Shown: positions 44,922 to 57,767 of the stretch, piece after piece
How the letters are laid out: each line of letters starts with the position of its first letter
Position numbering within the stretch: position 1 is the stretch's first letter
Source: Cladosporium sp. IMV 00045
Lineage: Eukaryota > Ascomycota > Dothideomycetes > Cladosporiales > Cladosporiaceae
Assembly: GCA_001931905.2 (NCBI GenBank)
Contig: MSJI02000517.1
Span: forward strand, 1-64,000
Direction: 5' to 3'
Length of the DNA: 64,000 nt
Translations under genes and position numbers: made by a program
The notes under the pieces: model-generated
The model's input: only the letters and a program-made list of their open reading frames with translations
The model's database searches: none
Told to the model about the DNA's origin: nothing

Positions 44922-46151
44922 AGGGATCGGCGTGGTCTTGATGATTGCCTTGTAGACGGCAGAATTGGTGTGTCATGAGCAACTTGACGTACACATTCAA
45001 TATTGAACAGCCTCAATGTCTGTTGCCTTTCTTCAATAAGGGCTCATGAAAGCTTACTACACGTGCACCGTGCAGTGCAATCATTATTATACGATTCCAG
45101 AGGCATCTCAAAATTTGAGGTTGTGTCATGTCGTCGATTTCAACATTAGGTACTGAAGAACAACAACGGCATTGACGGAGCTCGTTCCGCACTGGCTACA
45201 TGTAGTATCTTTACCTATACATCAAGACTGAGATACATTATTGATCCGGTAAGCAGTGGCTAAAATGCAGTGTTTGTTTACATCAGTCAGAGCAGCATAA
45301 AAAATTCATTTCCCTCAACGATCATTTGCATATCTCACTGTACAACTGACAATGGGTGAGTAATAACACAATAGCCAAGACCAGCTGGACAGTCAGAGAG
45401 ATGTGGCGTAAGCTGGACAGGGGAGAAAGATCAGCATTGGACCTCGGGACGCGGAATCACGGCTAACACGGCACAGCTATAGATGAGATCGCGGTGTGAG
45501 TCTGCGATGCTTACAAACAGTACATCGCTATGCAGAAGGTTACACAAAATCTACAAGAACTTCAATTGATACATACGAAGGGCGCAAGCATAAGGTACCG
45601 AAAGCGAGCGCCGAATACCGAACACCGCGTGCGAACAAGGGTCAAAGTAGTGTCTCCAATCTGAAGCTCGGCTCCTGGCGCCGTCCAAAAGAACGAGTAC
45701 TGTAGATACTTAGCCGAAGCGATGGATTGACGTGCTCCACTTCCTCCGCCGTAAAAACAAAAATGGTAGGTACTATCGCCTTTTCCGCATCCCCAAAATG
45801 TTGCGTGTTTTGCTCTTGCTACTATTTGCTGCTGTAGCTCTCGCATCTCTCTCCCTGCAGAGAGGCTCGCGAATGGTTGGTGTCCTCTCATCTTGTTCTT
45901 CAAAACCCCTCATATACTACGTCCACACTACAGTATTTACCTTTCTTACATCGTGTCTGCGCGAGCACATAAGCAATTAGCGCGCGTACGCTGTTACGTC
46001 CGTCTTTTAACGCCGCAGATATTACTCAAAAGATAACGACGTCGTATCGTCTTTTCTATCTCCCCTCTGGAAGAAACAGTTGGTTACGATCTTTCTTTAG
46101 AAAATTGCTAGGACTCTCTCATGAACACCTTTTCACACACAAACCCCAACC
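44922..46151. other. intergenic region, no gene recognised
   Basis: 1.23 kb between two rightward genes. It includes a moderately AT-rich part near 45060-45330. Frames such as 45562-45903 leftward have no recognisable domain. Confidence 0.45.
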
Positions 46152-48094
46152 ATGGATCAGAACAATGCGCCACCAGGCGCAGATAAAGAGACCGCAGCAC
46201 ACCGACAGTCCGTCATGTCATACGAGGATCCTTCATCACCAGTCACCAGCTCGGGCGACAGCATCTCGACAGCCTCAGACCACGAACACGACCATGATCA
46301 CGAACACGACCACGAACAATACAACAGGGACTTCCCCGAAAAGACACTGACACCTCACCTCTCCCGCGCCTCCTCCACCAGCGCAGTCGGCGGCGTAATA
46401 CCAACCTACCTGCGCCGCGCCCCAACCAACAAAAGCACCGCGACCAACGCGACCTCGGACCCAGCCTTCGAAATCGACTTCGAAGAAGGCGAAGACGAAA
46501 AAGGAAACCCGCAAACCTGGCCCCTGTGGTACAAAGGCTTCATAATCGCCGTGATGTCCTACTCCACCACCTGCGTGGTCCTCTACTCCACCTCCTACAC
46601 CTCCGCCATCCCGGGCCTGATCGACGACTGGGGCATTGGGCGCAACCTGGGAATCCTGGGCGTAACCACCTACCTGCTGGGCATGGCGTGCGGGAGCGTG
46701 GTGCTGGCGCCGCTGAGCGAGATGTACGGTCGAAGGCCGGTTTATGTGATAGCGTTGGGGTTGTTTGTGATTTTTGTGCTGCCTTGCGCTTTGGCGAAGA
46801 ATATCGCTACGATACTGGTGTTTCGCTTCATTGGCGCGTTTTGTGCTGCTGCGATGATTTCCAATGCGCCGGGGACGGTTAATGATATTTCCGATGAGGA
46901 GCATAGGGCGCTGGCTTTTTCTATTTGGAGTATTGGGCCGATGAATGGTGGGTCTTGCCTGGTGGCGTTGTGATCATTGTTGGTTTAGAATGTGTTTGCT
47001 GACGTTTTCTCACAGGCCCTGTCATCGGACCCGTGGTGGGAGGATTTGTTTTCCAATACATGGGCTGGAGGTGGACGAACTGGATTGTTGTGATTGTCAG
47101 CGGTGTCGCGTGGATTGCTATCCTCATGATCCCAGAGACGTACGCGCCTGCAATCCTGCGCGCACGCGCGAAGAAGCGCAGAAAGGAATCCGGTGACGAG
47201 AGGTACTGGAGTCGTTACGATGATAAGCAGGCTTTCCTGCCTCTTCTCAAAATCAACCTGTCGCGGCCGTTCACCATGACATTCACAGAGCCAATTCTGA
47301 TCTTCTGGGATCTCTACATCGCCCTGGTCTACGGCATTCTCTACCTCTGCTTCGTCGCCTATCCCATCATCTTCAACGACCTCCGCGGCTGGGCGCCCGG
47401 CATTGGCGGTCTGGCCTTCGTCGGCATAGGCGTAGGTAGTCTTCTCGTCATCGCCGCCGAACCCTTAATCCGCAAACTCATCAACTGCCACAAAAACGAC
47501 CCGGAAACCGGCCGCCCACCGCCCGAAGCAGGCGTCAGCATCATCTGCATCGGCGCCATCCTCCTCCCCATCGGCCAGATCTGGTTCTCCTGGACCGGCA
47601 CGCCCGAGTATCACTGGATTCTGCCCATTCTGGCAGGCGTGCCGTTCGGCGCGGGAAACTGCACCATCTTCATCTACGGCTCCAACTACCTCGTGCACTC
47701 GTACGGGATCTACGCCGCGAGCGCGCTGGCCGGCAACGCCGTGCTGCGAAGCATTTTGGGTGCCACGCTGCCTTTGGCGGGACCGTCCATGTACGAAGCC
47801 TTAGGGCCAAACTGGGCGGGCACTTTGCTCGGTCTGCTTGAAGCGGCGTGCATTCCCATCCCGCTGATATTCTACCGCTACGGGTACAGGATTCGGCAGA
47901 AGAGCGCGCTCATCAGGAGCATGCAGGAGGACAAGACGAAGATGGAGAGTAAGAGGGCGCGCGCTGCTGAGAAGGCTGCCGCGGCTAGGGGGGAGGCCGA
48001 GGTTGAGGCTGCGGCTGGGATGGAGACGGGCGCTGCTGTTGCGGAGGAGGTGGAGGTAGAGATGGATCTTGAGAAAGGGAAGAGAGGGAGTTGA
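46152..48094 (+). CDS. MFS transporter, DHA1 family, with His/Asp-rich N-terminus
   Basis: Two exons: 46152-46947 and 47016-48094, intron 46948-47015 (68 bp), joining PMNG|PVIGPVVGGFVF, 624 aa. The cytosolic N-terminus of about 120 residues contains a striking DHEHDHDHEHDHEQ run. Helix 1 starts at WYKGFIIAVMSYSTTCVVLY. Motifs follow: SAIPGLIDDWGIGRNLGILG, LAPLSEMYGRRPVYVIALG (motif A), FRFIGAFCAAAMISNAPGTV, and GWRWTNWIVVIVSG in the second exon. The DPETGRPPPEAG loop and GNCTIFIYGSNYLVHSYGIY are typical of polyamine/drug exporter relatives. The C-terminus is Ala/Glu/Lys-rich. His-rich tails in other transporters bind metals, so metal sensing is possible but speculative. Confidence 0.92.
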
Positions 48095-49313
48095 TGGGGT
48101 ATTGTGTTTTGTTCTTTTTGCTGATGAGTTTCTCACTTCGCATAGCGTGGTGTTTTTGGGACGTGCACGTGGTGTGCAACCTTGGGTTGTGAGACATCAC
48201 TTCATTGGATGCTCGAAAACACATATATACGCATTCATCTGGTCTCGTGTCACTCTTGTAACAGCCACGTGCTTGGGTTCCCTCTTCACATGCCTCTTCC
48301 TTCAGCACATGTCAAAGTGTACAGACACTTTTCTGATTTTCTAGGTACATAGGTAGCAAAGACCAAACTCTAACCACAACAGAGAAAGTCGGCCTTCACA
48401 TGTCTCATCATCATCATATCATCGATGCCGAGGCCGTTAGCGCTTGCCTCTCCGCGTTTTCTTCTCCGCGAAAAGGAACAGCCGAATGACCTCACACTCT
48501 CGTTGCCTCCCAATCCCTTTCACACACACCAGACACGTCCGTTCATCCGAGGCTCGATCATGTCAAACCGAGCGCAAGCTTCCCAAACTTCCCTCGGGGC
48601 GAAAACACAACCTCTGACGATCGAGTCCATCCACACCCCAGACCATCCACCTGTGCGGCTCGAAAGCGGCTTCCTCCGCAAATGGTCATGACTGGCATCG
48701 TGACTGGTCTTCAGCACGTCCACCGCAGAGCCATCTCGCGCCTCACAGCCTCTCACATGCGCGTGAAAGCTTTCCCTTTGGCTGGATGCTTCACCATGGC
48801 CTCGGCGGCGATCGGGCGATAGGAACGGAGGAAGCTCCCCAAGGCCCTTGACTAACCGTCGTTGTCTGACCTTACTCTCTCTGAGTCTCTCATGACCTGT
48901 GCCAACCACTGCATTGCCTTCGGACGTTGGCCGTGCTCGGTAAAACGCTATAAGAGTTTGGCCTTCTCTGTCCCTCGGGTCATAGGTGACGCGCAAAAGG
49001 GTAGGTTGGCATTGGCACTGGCTATCGATCTTCGTCTGGCCTAGTATTTGTGTCTCGTCAGACATATACATATACCCATCGCTATCTCCTCTTTCTTCCG
49101 TCTTTCGTCACTTGTCGTGTGATTTTACCTTTTTTTTTTTTACCTATTCCAATCCATCGACTCTTACTTTCCATCACGTCTATACCTATCCCTCTTCATC
49201 ATCTGTAGGGATCTCATCATCGTCATCACACTCCCAAGAACTCCAATCTGGCAGAACGCTTGAAGCAAGTGGTAGCAGCAGTTTCATCTGTCATACCGTC
49301 ATCGATCGCCAAC
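48095..49313. promoter_or_regulatory. upstream region of isocitrate lyase
   Basis: 1.2 kb between the MFS gene and the ICL start. The right part is a pyrimidine-rich leader with a poly-T run at about 49131-49141. A leftward 183-codon frame at 48520-49071 has no recognisable domain. Carbon-source control would be expected for ICL; CCG-type activator sites could not be assigned by eye with confidence. Confidence 0.45.
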
Positions 49314-51126
49314 ATGGGAGCCGCAGACGCCGAAGATCAGTACTACCAGGACGAGGTCAAGCAGATCAAGGAGTGGTGGAGCGATTCGCGATGGAGGTTC
49401 ACTCGCCGGCCTTTCACGGCCGAGCAGATTGCTTCCAAGAGGGGCAACTTGCCCATTCAGTACCCTAGCAACAGCATGGCTAAGAAGCTGTGGAAGACGC
49501 TGGAGCAGCGCTGGGTTGTAAGTTGAAACATTCGAGCTTGATGATGACCGAGATCTTTGATTTCTGACATTTGATATTGCAGGACGGCTCCGCTAGTGCT
49601 ACCTACGGCTGTCTCGACCCGGTCATGGTCACCCAGATGGCCAAGTACCTCGACACCGTCTACGTTTCCGGCTGGCAGTCCAGCTCCACGGCTTCCGCCT
49701 CTGACGAGCCCGGTCCCGATCTCGCAGACTATCCCTACACCACCGTGCCCAACAAGGTGCAGCACCTGTTCATGGCCCAGCTCTTCCACGACCGCAAGCA
49801 GCGTGAGGAGCGTCTCAGCTCGCAGAACAAGTCTAGCGCCGGCAACATCGACTTCCTGAGACCTATCGTTGCTGATGCGGATACCGGTCATGGCGGTCTG
49901 ACTGCCGTGATGAAACTCACCAAGCTGTTCGTCGAGAAGGGCGCGGCGGGCATTCACATCGAGGATCAGGCCCCTGGTACGAAGAAGTGCGGCCACATGG
50001 CTGGCAAGGTCTTGGTTCCGATCAGCGAGCACATCAACCGTCTGGTCGCCATCCGCGCCCAGGCTGATATAATGGGTGAGTCGAAGAGATTATCCCGCAA
50101 AGGCTAAACGACAACAAGCAACTAACAATCCATCCCCTCTCAGGCACCGACCTCCTCGCCATCGCCCGCACCGACTCTGAAGCCGCCACCCTCATCACCA
50201 GCACGATCGACCCGCGCGACCACGCGTACATCCTCGGCTCGACCAACGCGGCCATCCAGCCGCTGAACGACTTGATGCTGCACGCCGAAGCGGCCGGCAA
50301 AACCGGCGCGGACCTGCAAGCCGTCGAAGACGCGTGGAACGAGCAGGCTGGGCTGAAACTCTTCCACGAAGCGGTTGCAGACACCATCAACGCCGGCGTG
50401 CACGTCGACAAGCAGGGCATGATTGCTGAGTTCACCAACCAGGCCAAGGGCAAGAGTAATGCTGAGGCGCGCGCGATTGCCAAGGGGTTGACGGGTGTGG
50501 ATGTGCATTTTGATTGGGACGCGCCGAGGACGAGGGAGGGCTACTACAGGTACCGGGGTGGGTGCCAATGTGCGGTCAACCGCGCGAATGCCTACGCGCC
50601 GTATGCGGATTTGATCTGGATGGAGAGCAAGCTGCCGGATTTCAACCAGGCGAAGGAGTTTGCCGATGGCGTGCACGCCGTTTGGCCGGAGCAGAAGTGA
50701 GTCTTGACCACCACCACCATACGTGAAATTCAATACAATACTAACCACGATACACCCCACAGATTAGCCTACAACCTCTCCCCCTCCTTCAACTGGAAAG
50801 CCGCCATGCCAGCCAACGAGCAAGAGACCTACATCCAACGTCTAGCGTCCATGGGCTACTGCTGGCAATTCATCACCCTCGCCGGTCTGCACAGCACGGC
50901 GCTGATCAGCAATTCTTTCGCCAGCGCTTTTGCGCAGAGAGGCATGCGTGCTTATGGAGAGATTGTGCAGGAACCTGAAATGGAGCAGGGAGTCGAGGTT
51001 GTCACGCATCAGAAGTGGAGCGGGGCGAATTATGCGGACGAGCTGTTGAAGATGGTCAGTGGGGGTGTGAGCAGTACGAGTGCGATGGGGAAGGGCGTTA
51101 CGGAGGATCAGTTTGTCAAGAAGTAG
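49314..51126 (+). CDS. ICL1: isocitrate lyase
   Basis: Four exons: 49314-49517, 49583-50075, 50144-50696 and 50763-51126 (introns 65, 68 and 66 bp), 537 aa, the usual fungal length. Conserved blocks appear in order: [80 protein letters not shown] with the catalytic KKCGH loop, [17 protein letters not shown], and [14 protein letters not shown] in the last exon. The enzyme cleaves isocitrate to succinate and glyoxylate in the glyoxylate cycle, needed for growth on acetate and fatty acids. The end is DQFVKK, so no SKL-type peroxisomal signal is present. Gene is intact. The Aspergillus name is acuD. Confidence 0.97.
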
Positions 51127-51525
51127 GGTGGCCTGTGAGGTTTGGGAGGAGAAGAGGGGAGGAGTAGTGTGATTTCCATACCTGTCTGTGTATCTTTCTC
51201 TCATTTATGTTGTTTTGACATGGGATTAATTTCAGTGGTTGTTGCTGGTATCTCATGCTTCAAGCCTGATGGGGAGACCAGAGACTGTTCATGACTGGAT
51301 TCAGGGTTTCCACCTCTGCCGTGGTCGTCTCGTTAATTTCCTTTTGGCATGCCTCGCATGCCTCACAACATGAACACATCGAATGAATTCATGTTCTGCT
51401 GGAGAAGTATGACGATTGCCTTCCAATTCTCTTATCGCAGCACTATCAGTTCAGCCGAAGTTTACACAGCCAGCGTTTTCGGCGAGGGCTGAAGGAAGCG
51501 ATGACGCTGCTGCGGCTTTGGAATT

Positions 51526-51528
<3 letters not shown>

Positions 51529-51567
<39 letters not shown>
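51529..51567. repeat. (GA)n microsatellite
   Basis: Nearly perfect GA dinucleotide tract with one GC interruption (gagagagcgagag). It is non-coding, upstream of Cti6. Confidence 0.9.
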
Positions 51568-51799
51568 AGCAAGAAGATCGTCTGCCCTGCCCGGCGAGCT
51601 TGCACTGGCCCGAATCATCCCATCCATTCCACCAAAAAAAGCACATCATTCATCGTCAATTTATCGAAAGCTGTTTCGGATCGTTATCACTGCCTTCTTC
51701 ACGCATACTCGCGCGCAATACCAATTTTTATGTCCATTACTCTCACCTCAATCGACAGTCCATACACGCCCTCCTGCAGCATATCTCGTCATGTACTAC

Positions 51800-51800
<1 letters not shown>

Positions 51801-51830
<30 letters not shown>
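51801..51830. repeat. (GCT)10 trinucleotide repeat
   Basis: Ten perfect GCT units in the region upstream of Cti6. In one forward frame it would encode a Cys run, in another Leu, but no supported gene includes it. Confidence 0.95.
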
Positions 51831-51832
<2 letters not shown>

Positions 51833-52551
51833 TCACAAGACCAGCCAGCCCCTCTTCTCGCGCGTTGACGAGGGCGACTTGCCCACCCACACACCACCTG
51901 CACTCTTTCCTCCCACCTTTTCTGAATCACCACAACGGCCGGGCATACATATCATTTTATTTTCCACGAGAACAGCAAAACTTGTTGCCAGGCAAGTATG
52001 AGAGAGATCTATACATCTTCAATCTCCATTTCACTCACAGTCTTCTTCACCCTCGCATTCCGCCTCTCATCCGCTCTCTCCCACAGCGCACAATGAGCTT
52101 TCCAACCCCAGCCAATCAGCGAGCTCTCCGCCCCAGGCTAAAGCCGATGCAGGGCTCTGCTCTCATCTCTCCCTCAGCGGCGAGGTAATTAGCAGCAGAG
52201 TCGTGATCTGCGCGACAGAGACACTCTCTCACTGCTCTCTGCCCGGCCCTCACTCTCGCTATCACCCACTCACACCCTCACTCTCTCTTCTGTCCACCAC
52301 CCTACTACACCACCAATCCATTCTGTACTCACTGCACACAACTCACTCAGCCTGCCAATCGCTCTCCATCACCACAGATTCCTCTTTTCCCGCTGCGTTC
52401 ACGCCGTGGCCTCCCGCCATTCGACCACCACGCCATCGTCGCAGCGCCCTCTCTGCACCCACTGATCTGAGCTGCCATTCACCACACAGCAATCACTTCC
52501 CAGCCTCTTCCAAGGAGGAGACGCACGAACAACCATCACCGGGGCATCGCA

Positions 52552-54671
52552 ATGCCCTCGCCCACCCGCCGCTCCGCCCGTGCAGCGCACCCATCCGTCC
52601 CGACGGCAACCCCCTCCTCATCCCAACCCTCCCTCCGCCGCGATCGCAGCACTCGCGGTAGCATCAGCCATCCCAAATCCACCACGCCTCAGCTGCGATC
52701 CAGCGAGGAAATGAGCGAACCTCCCCGCCGCAGCAAGCGCGCCCACCCCGCCGCCGAACCGGAAGTCCTCTCCGCCGCGCAAGACGCCGACGAGGAAGCC
52801 GCCGAGGACGAAGAGGAGGTCACCAGATGTCTTTGCGGACAGCAGGAATACCCCGGTCCTCCTCTCAGCGAGGCTTACGGCGCTTCTGAGGCTCAGGCCG
52901 ACGACGCGGGCGGCCTCTTCATCCAGTGTGATGGCTGCAGTGTCTGGCAGCATGGAGGCTGTGTGGGGATCTTTGACGAGAGTCAGAGTCCGGACAAGTA
53001 CTATTGTGAGGATTGTCGGCCGAAGCAGCACGAGGTGCATGTTGACTCTAGAGGGTACGTGAAACTTTCTTGCAATCGTCGGGTAGAGCTGGCTGTATGG
53101 CTGTGTGGTGGCCCTTTGTCAGCCGCGCAGCTGCCTGTGCTGGTCGATGACTTCGTCGTGTCACATGCAAGATGCGCTCTCGTCAGTCAGATTGGCTCGC
53201 TGGCATGTGAAAGCGAAGGCGATCACTTCTTGCACGCCACAGCAGCTTGACCCACATCTTCCCTCTCTCACAATCACACACCCCCGCGACAATGGCGCGC
53301 TATCACACCGGATCAACCGAACGAGCAGCTGCTAAACAAGCATTGAACAGGCAACGCTACTCCCTCTACCTCCCCGTAACGTCCAAGCTCCGCCGCGCGA
53401 GCTTCGGCAGCAAGAGCGACGAGAAGGCAAGAAAAGAGCGTATGGAAATTTCCAGAGGCAGCATAGATCCTGTTTCTGGCAAGAGAAGAGGCACAATCAG
53501 GAGTAGAGAACACGATGAGGAGGCCGAGCAAATACAACGAGCTATCGAGGAGAGCGCCCGTGAAGCTGGTAGACGCGGTGGAAAGAGGAGCCGTGATGAA
53601 AGCAGTGAAGAGTGAGTCTTCTTGAGAGTGAGGCTTGAAGTGCTGCGACTGACACTTCACAGTGCCAAACAAGATTCTAAGCGTGCGCGACGAGTATCCG
53701 AATTCGGTCCTCCCGGTTCCAGAAGCGCAGCGATCGAGGATGAGTCCGACGATGACAACGAAGGAGGCACATTCACCGGTCGCTCCAAGAAAGCAAAAGC
53801 CGAGGCGGCAATGACTGCGCGACAATCGGAGCAGCGCGAGAAGGAGAACGAGCGTGAAAAAGCACGCGCAGAAGCTGCTGGACGACGACAAGCGAGAGCT
53901 GGCCGAAGACGACAGGATGGTGAGACCTGCGATACCCACCTCGAGACCTCTGACCCTACACTAACAAACCTCGCAGACGACTTCGAAGAACCGCCCAAAC
54001 TCAACTCCGCCTCCCATACATCCCCACCCCCCTCCTCCCAACCCGAAAGCCCACCTCCCGCCGCAGCGCAAGAAAAGCCCGCACAGAAAAAGACCGCAGG
54101 CCGCAAAGTCAAGCGCCTAGGCAACAATCAGTACACCAAACACCGCGGCGAAGCGCCCACCTCCGCCGGCGTGTCGAGCCCCCACGGCAAAAAGCGCACC
54201 AACAACAGCCACACCAGCAGCGGCGACGAGCACGCCCTCGCCAACAGCAACGCAGACGGCACGTCCACGCCTGACGCCCCCACCACAAACGGCAACGGCA
54301 ACGGCAACGGCGGAAGCAACAGCACCAGCAACGGCAACACAGGCACAGGCAAAGGCCGCTGGGGCAAGGGCAAGAAATCCGCTCTGCATAACAACGGCGG
54401 TCCTTTCTCGTCGTCAGAACCCGCAGAGCTCACCATCCCAAATATGGCCCGCAACCTCGACGCTATGATGGGCTTCATCCACAGGGCGCAGATGGATTTC
54501 GCTGCCGATAGGGCGAGGCTTGGAGGCGAGAGGAGTCCGCCTGGGGAAGAGGGGAGGGATGCCATGGAGTTGGCTGATGAGCTTAGTAGGGGGATTAGGG
54601 AGTGGCAGGGGAGGTTTAATGGGCCGGGACCTGGGCCGGGGGTTGTTGGAGGGGAGGGCGTGGCGACTTGA
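52552..54671 (+). CDS. CTI6: PHD-finger transcriptional cofactor, Cti6-like
   Basis: Four exons: 52552-53054, 53351-53611, 53663-53919 and 53977-54671 (introns 296, 51 and 57 bp), 571 aa. Residues 93-156 form a PHD finger: CLCG, then FIQCDGCSVWQHGGCVGI and DKYYCEDCRP, a C4HC3 zinc pattern with the aromatic residues used for methyl-lysine reading. The first junction gives VDSRG|QRYSLYLPV. Next come KRRGTIRSREHDEEAEQI and IQRAIEESAREAG, a segment shared with fungal Cti6 proteins, followed by charged coiled-coil-like stretches and a Gly/Asn/Ser-rich region. A C-terminal helix block (IPNMARNLDAMMGFIHRAQM) is also typical. Cti6 belongs to the Rpd3L histone deacetylase complex in yeast. The 296-bp intron is the least certain part of the model. 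Confidence 0.86.
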
Positions 54672-54742
54672 TTTGATGGGTGTTGGTTTTTGATGCATGG
54701 TTGGTGTGTTCGGGCGTGAAGCACCAGGGCGAAGATGGATGA

Positions 54743-54776
<34 letters not shown>

Positions 54777-57767
54777 GTTAGACAACAGGACCGTCCGATT
54801 TTCATTTCCATGCCATGTCCTCTTACTCTTGAAATGATCCTGTTTCTTTCTTGATCCTGCATGATATCACACGTCAGGAGTGGTCTTTCCTTTTCTTTTT
54901 ACATATCATCGGTAACGCTACGCATAATCTTGCTCTACACTCATACATTCTTCTCATTCTTAGTCTTAATTCCAATACAGATGCAAATGGCAAATGCAAC
55001 AACGCACGCCGCTCACTTCCCTTTCTGCCTTCCCTCCCTCCCTTGCTCTCTTTCTCGCATTCTGAAAATCGAGAAAAAAGGCAGAGCAAAGACAGATTCG
55101 TCTCCCCTGGCAACTTCCATTCGCGGTAGCCCGTCGCCCCGACCGCTACTGTGTGTGGCTACGCGCCTTCGAGGTCTGGATCCTCGCTTCTGCAGGCGTT
55201 GCGATGAGGAGGAGTTTTGCTCGTCAAGGCTGGGTGGGTAATTGAAGTGACGGGACCGAGAGGTGGGGAGGGTGGTGTTTTGCTTGCGTTTTGCTCGGGT
55301 TTGCTTTGGGCTACTTCGGTTCGACTACATCTCTTTTCCCGTCTTGGGGTCTTTTCGTCGTCGGGGACTTATTCGATAGGGAGGGGAAGACGTATAAGTA
55401 ATATTATAGGTATATACCTACCTACGTACCGGTCTAGGTAGCCTTTGTTTAGGGTAATAGATATTATTTAGTACGCGAGTTCTCTTACTTAGTAGGAAGG
55501 GATGGAGGAGTTGGGGGGATGGGGTGGGAGTTTGGGAGGGGAGCGACGGTGGTTTTTTTTTAGGGACTCTTCTTTTCTTTTGGGGTCGGACGGGCTGGTT
55601 TGGGAGGGTTGAGGCTGAGGTTTTGGGGGTTTGAGAGTTGGGGGGCGTAGTATGTGTCCTGAACTGGTGAAGATAGGTTGGGTTGCAACCCCATGGGTGG
55701 AGTTTTGGAGGGTTAAGTTGCTACTACCTCTTTTTCATTGGAAATGGGTTGGGTTAGGTCGTTTTTCACCAACGCATCGAGGCGATGCTGAGATTGAATA
55801 GGCCGGATGAGTGAGAGGTGTCATCATCTCTGTACCTCGTGCCTGTTTTATACTTGGTTCAGATGGCCCCTGGGGCGACGGCTGACGGTATGTTCTCTGG
55901 CTTATCGTTCGAAACCTATATTGCTTTTCAACAGCTCGTGGCACAGTGAGTGCTCTGTTTTGCGTGCTTGTTGCACGAGATTCTTTTTCGGTAGCTCCTC
56001 ACTGGTCACTCCGGGTGGGCATCTGTTGTCGCCCTGTGACGCTGGCGTGGAGTCTCTCATCTCTCTTTCTCCTTTTTTTACTACCTCGTTCACTTCACGC
56101 GGCCACAGCCCAGGCGCATAGCCACAGAGTCCCGATGTTAGCTGCACGAAGGAGATGGATGAGGCATGCCACATACATCGTATTGGCCCAGCCTCACCAC
56201 TCCCAGCTAAAGACTATAAGGGCATCCACCTATACATGAGCAACGCCCGTCGACCAGCGCTGTTTTAGCCTTCGGGGAGCGTACATGATGGGCCCATGCC
56301 GATAGGATTCTGGTCTTGTTCCCTGCTGTGCGGTACGGCGATGGTGCGATGCTACGTCCATGTACGCAAGACCTCTTCTCTGATCTTGTTACGTTTGATG
56401 ACGGCTTCCACGGTCTAGGAGAACGGCAAGGAACCATCGTCAGTGGCGAGGCTCAGGTTGCCGAGGCTGCTGCTGCTCCTGCTGCGGTAAACCTCATTTC
56501 CATGACCAACCACTCGCTCGATCTCAGGCCTTGCCTTGCAGGGTTGAGCAAATAGCACTTGCGTAGTATGTCGGTTGCTTAGGCTGCGATGTGGTGCTTG
56601 GTGCTTGCCCATTCTGACATGCATCTTAAGAAAATGATCGACTGATCGACCTGAGCCGCCTGAACTCTGTTTCGAGGGAGGGTCACATTCTCTACCTCGC
56701 AGTAATTTCTCATGCAGGTCGTGCAGGCATCTTTGCGGGCAAGTAGGCAGACAGGCACTACAAGGCACGGCGGGCTGTCCTGGTTGGGTTGGGTTGGAGG
56801 AGGATCTACACGCCACATCTTTGACGATGTCCTGGAGCCGAGGCATCGTGCTGGGATTCCATTGTAATTTCCAGGTTTCTGGGCTTTCGAGAGGGGTTGG
56901 ATGAGGCGGACTGTTTGTTTGCATGCTTGTGGACTTTCCGGCATAACGGGTCTTGCGGCCATGCTGTTGAGATCGTAAGTCTGCAGTGTTAGCTATTGTT
57001 GAAGCGGGTCCGGCGCTTTGAACAGCGCAGATGATGTGATGGCTGCTGGCTGTGCAGTAGGGCGACGCTTGGTCTTGTTCTACTGTATGGCGAAAATGCC
57101 GTTTCCCCTAATCATCTGGGAGGACTCATCAAAGACGAGGAATAGAGCTGAACGGAGGCAAGTCTGCCAGATTGCAGAGGAACATCAGGTGTTGTACCTG
57201 ATCTTCACGGCCAACATCCTTGAAGATAGACAGACTATTCAAAGTCAGTCGTTGCCCTATCCCTACCCTCTCATGCTAAGCAGGGCTGTTCCTCCGAGAG
57301 AGTTTTCCAACCCGCAGCTTGGAGAAGCTTGACCACTCCGCATTCAGACAACGGCTCGCGCGGGCCTTGCAGATCTGCAGACTTGTGGGTCGCGATGGCT
57401 TGACTAGCCTGGGACGTTCACGACTGTCACACTGCGTCGCCTGCCTGTTTAGGACGACGCATCTTGATTTCTCCACGATGCTTCATTGTTAGCCTCACTT
57501 CATGGGCCAATCAATGGCTCCTTATTTGGAATGAGTCTCCTCACGCGCACGTTTGCCGTTGACTTTGACGTCGACGTTGGAGCAACGACGCAACGCAACG
57601 GCCTGCCAGCACAGCCGTTGGTTCGTCCCATGGACGCGTCGATTGGATTGAGAGACGAGTTTGGGCGGTCGCAGAAGGGTATAAGGTCTTCTTGCTCGTC
57701 CTAACATGGCTTTGAAGCAGCTCTCGTTCAAGACGCTCGCTTCTCTTGATTACTCCCTCTTTCCAAC
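54672..57767. other. 3.1 kb gene-poor region
   Basis: Between Cti6 and the chloroperoxidase. It holds a GGAT tetranucleotide array at 54751-54777, an AT-rich patch near 55400-55500, and G-rich sequence near 55500-55700. Leftward frames at 56415-56924 and 56579-56962 overlap in different phases without a domain. A rightward 104-codon frame at 57018-57332 is likewise unsupported. No RNA gene or transposon was recognised. Confidence 0.5.
54751..54777. repeat. (GGAT)n tetranucleotide repeat
   Basis: About six and a half perfect GGAT units within the presumed 3' untranslated region of Cti6. Confidence 0.92.

Larger units (their letters stand above)
51127..52551. other. long pyrimidine-rich leader region with microsatellites
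   Basis: 1.4 kb between ICL and Cti6. It contains a (GA)n tract at 51529-51567 and a (GCT)10 run at 51801-51830, then several hundred bases rich in CT and CACTC before the Cti6 start. Rightward frames through it (151-152 codons) are low-complexity by-products. A long 5' leader of Cti6 is likely. Confidence 0.55.

Noticed and set aside
48520..49071. 183-codon leftward frame upstream of isocitrate lyase
   Set aside because: No recognisable domain, overlaps the expected ICL promoter and leader.
56415..56962. Two overlapping Cys-containing leftward frames, first suspected to be a zinc-cluster factor
   Set aside because: Cysteine spacing does not fit Zn2Cys6 or other fingers, and the two frames use the same DNA in different phases.
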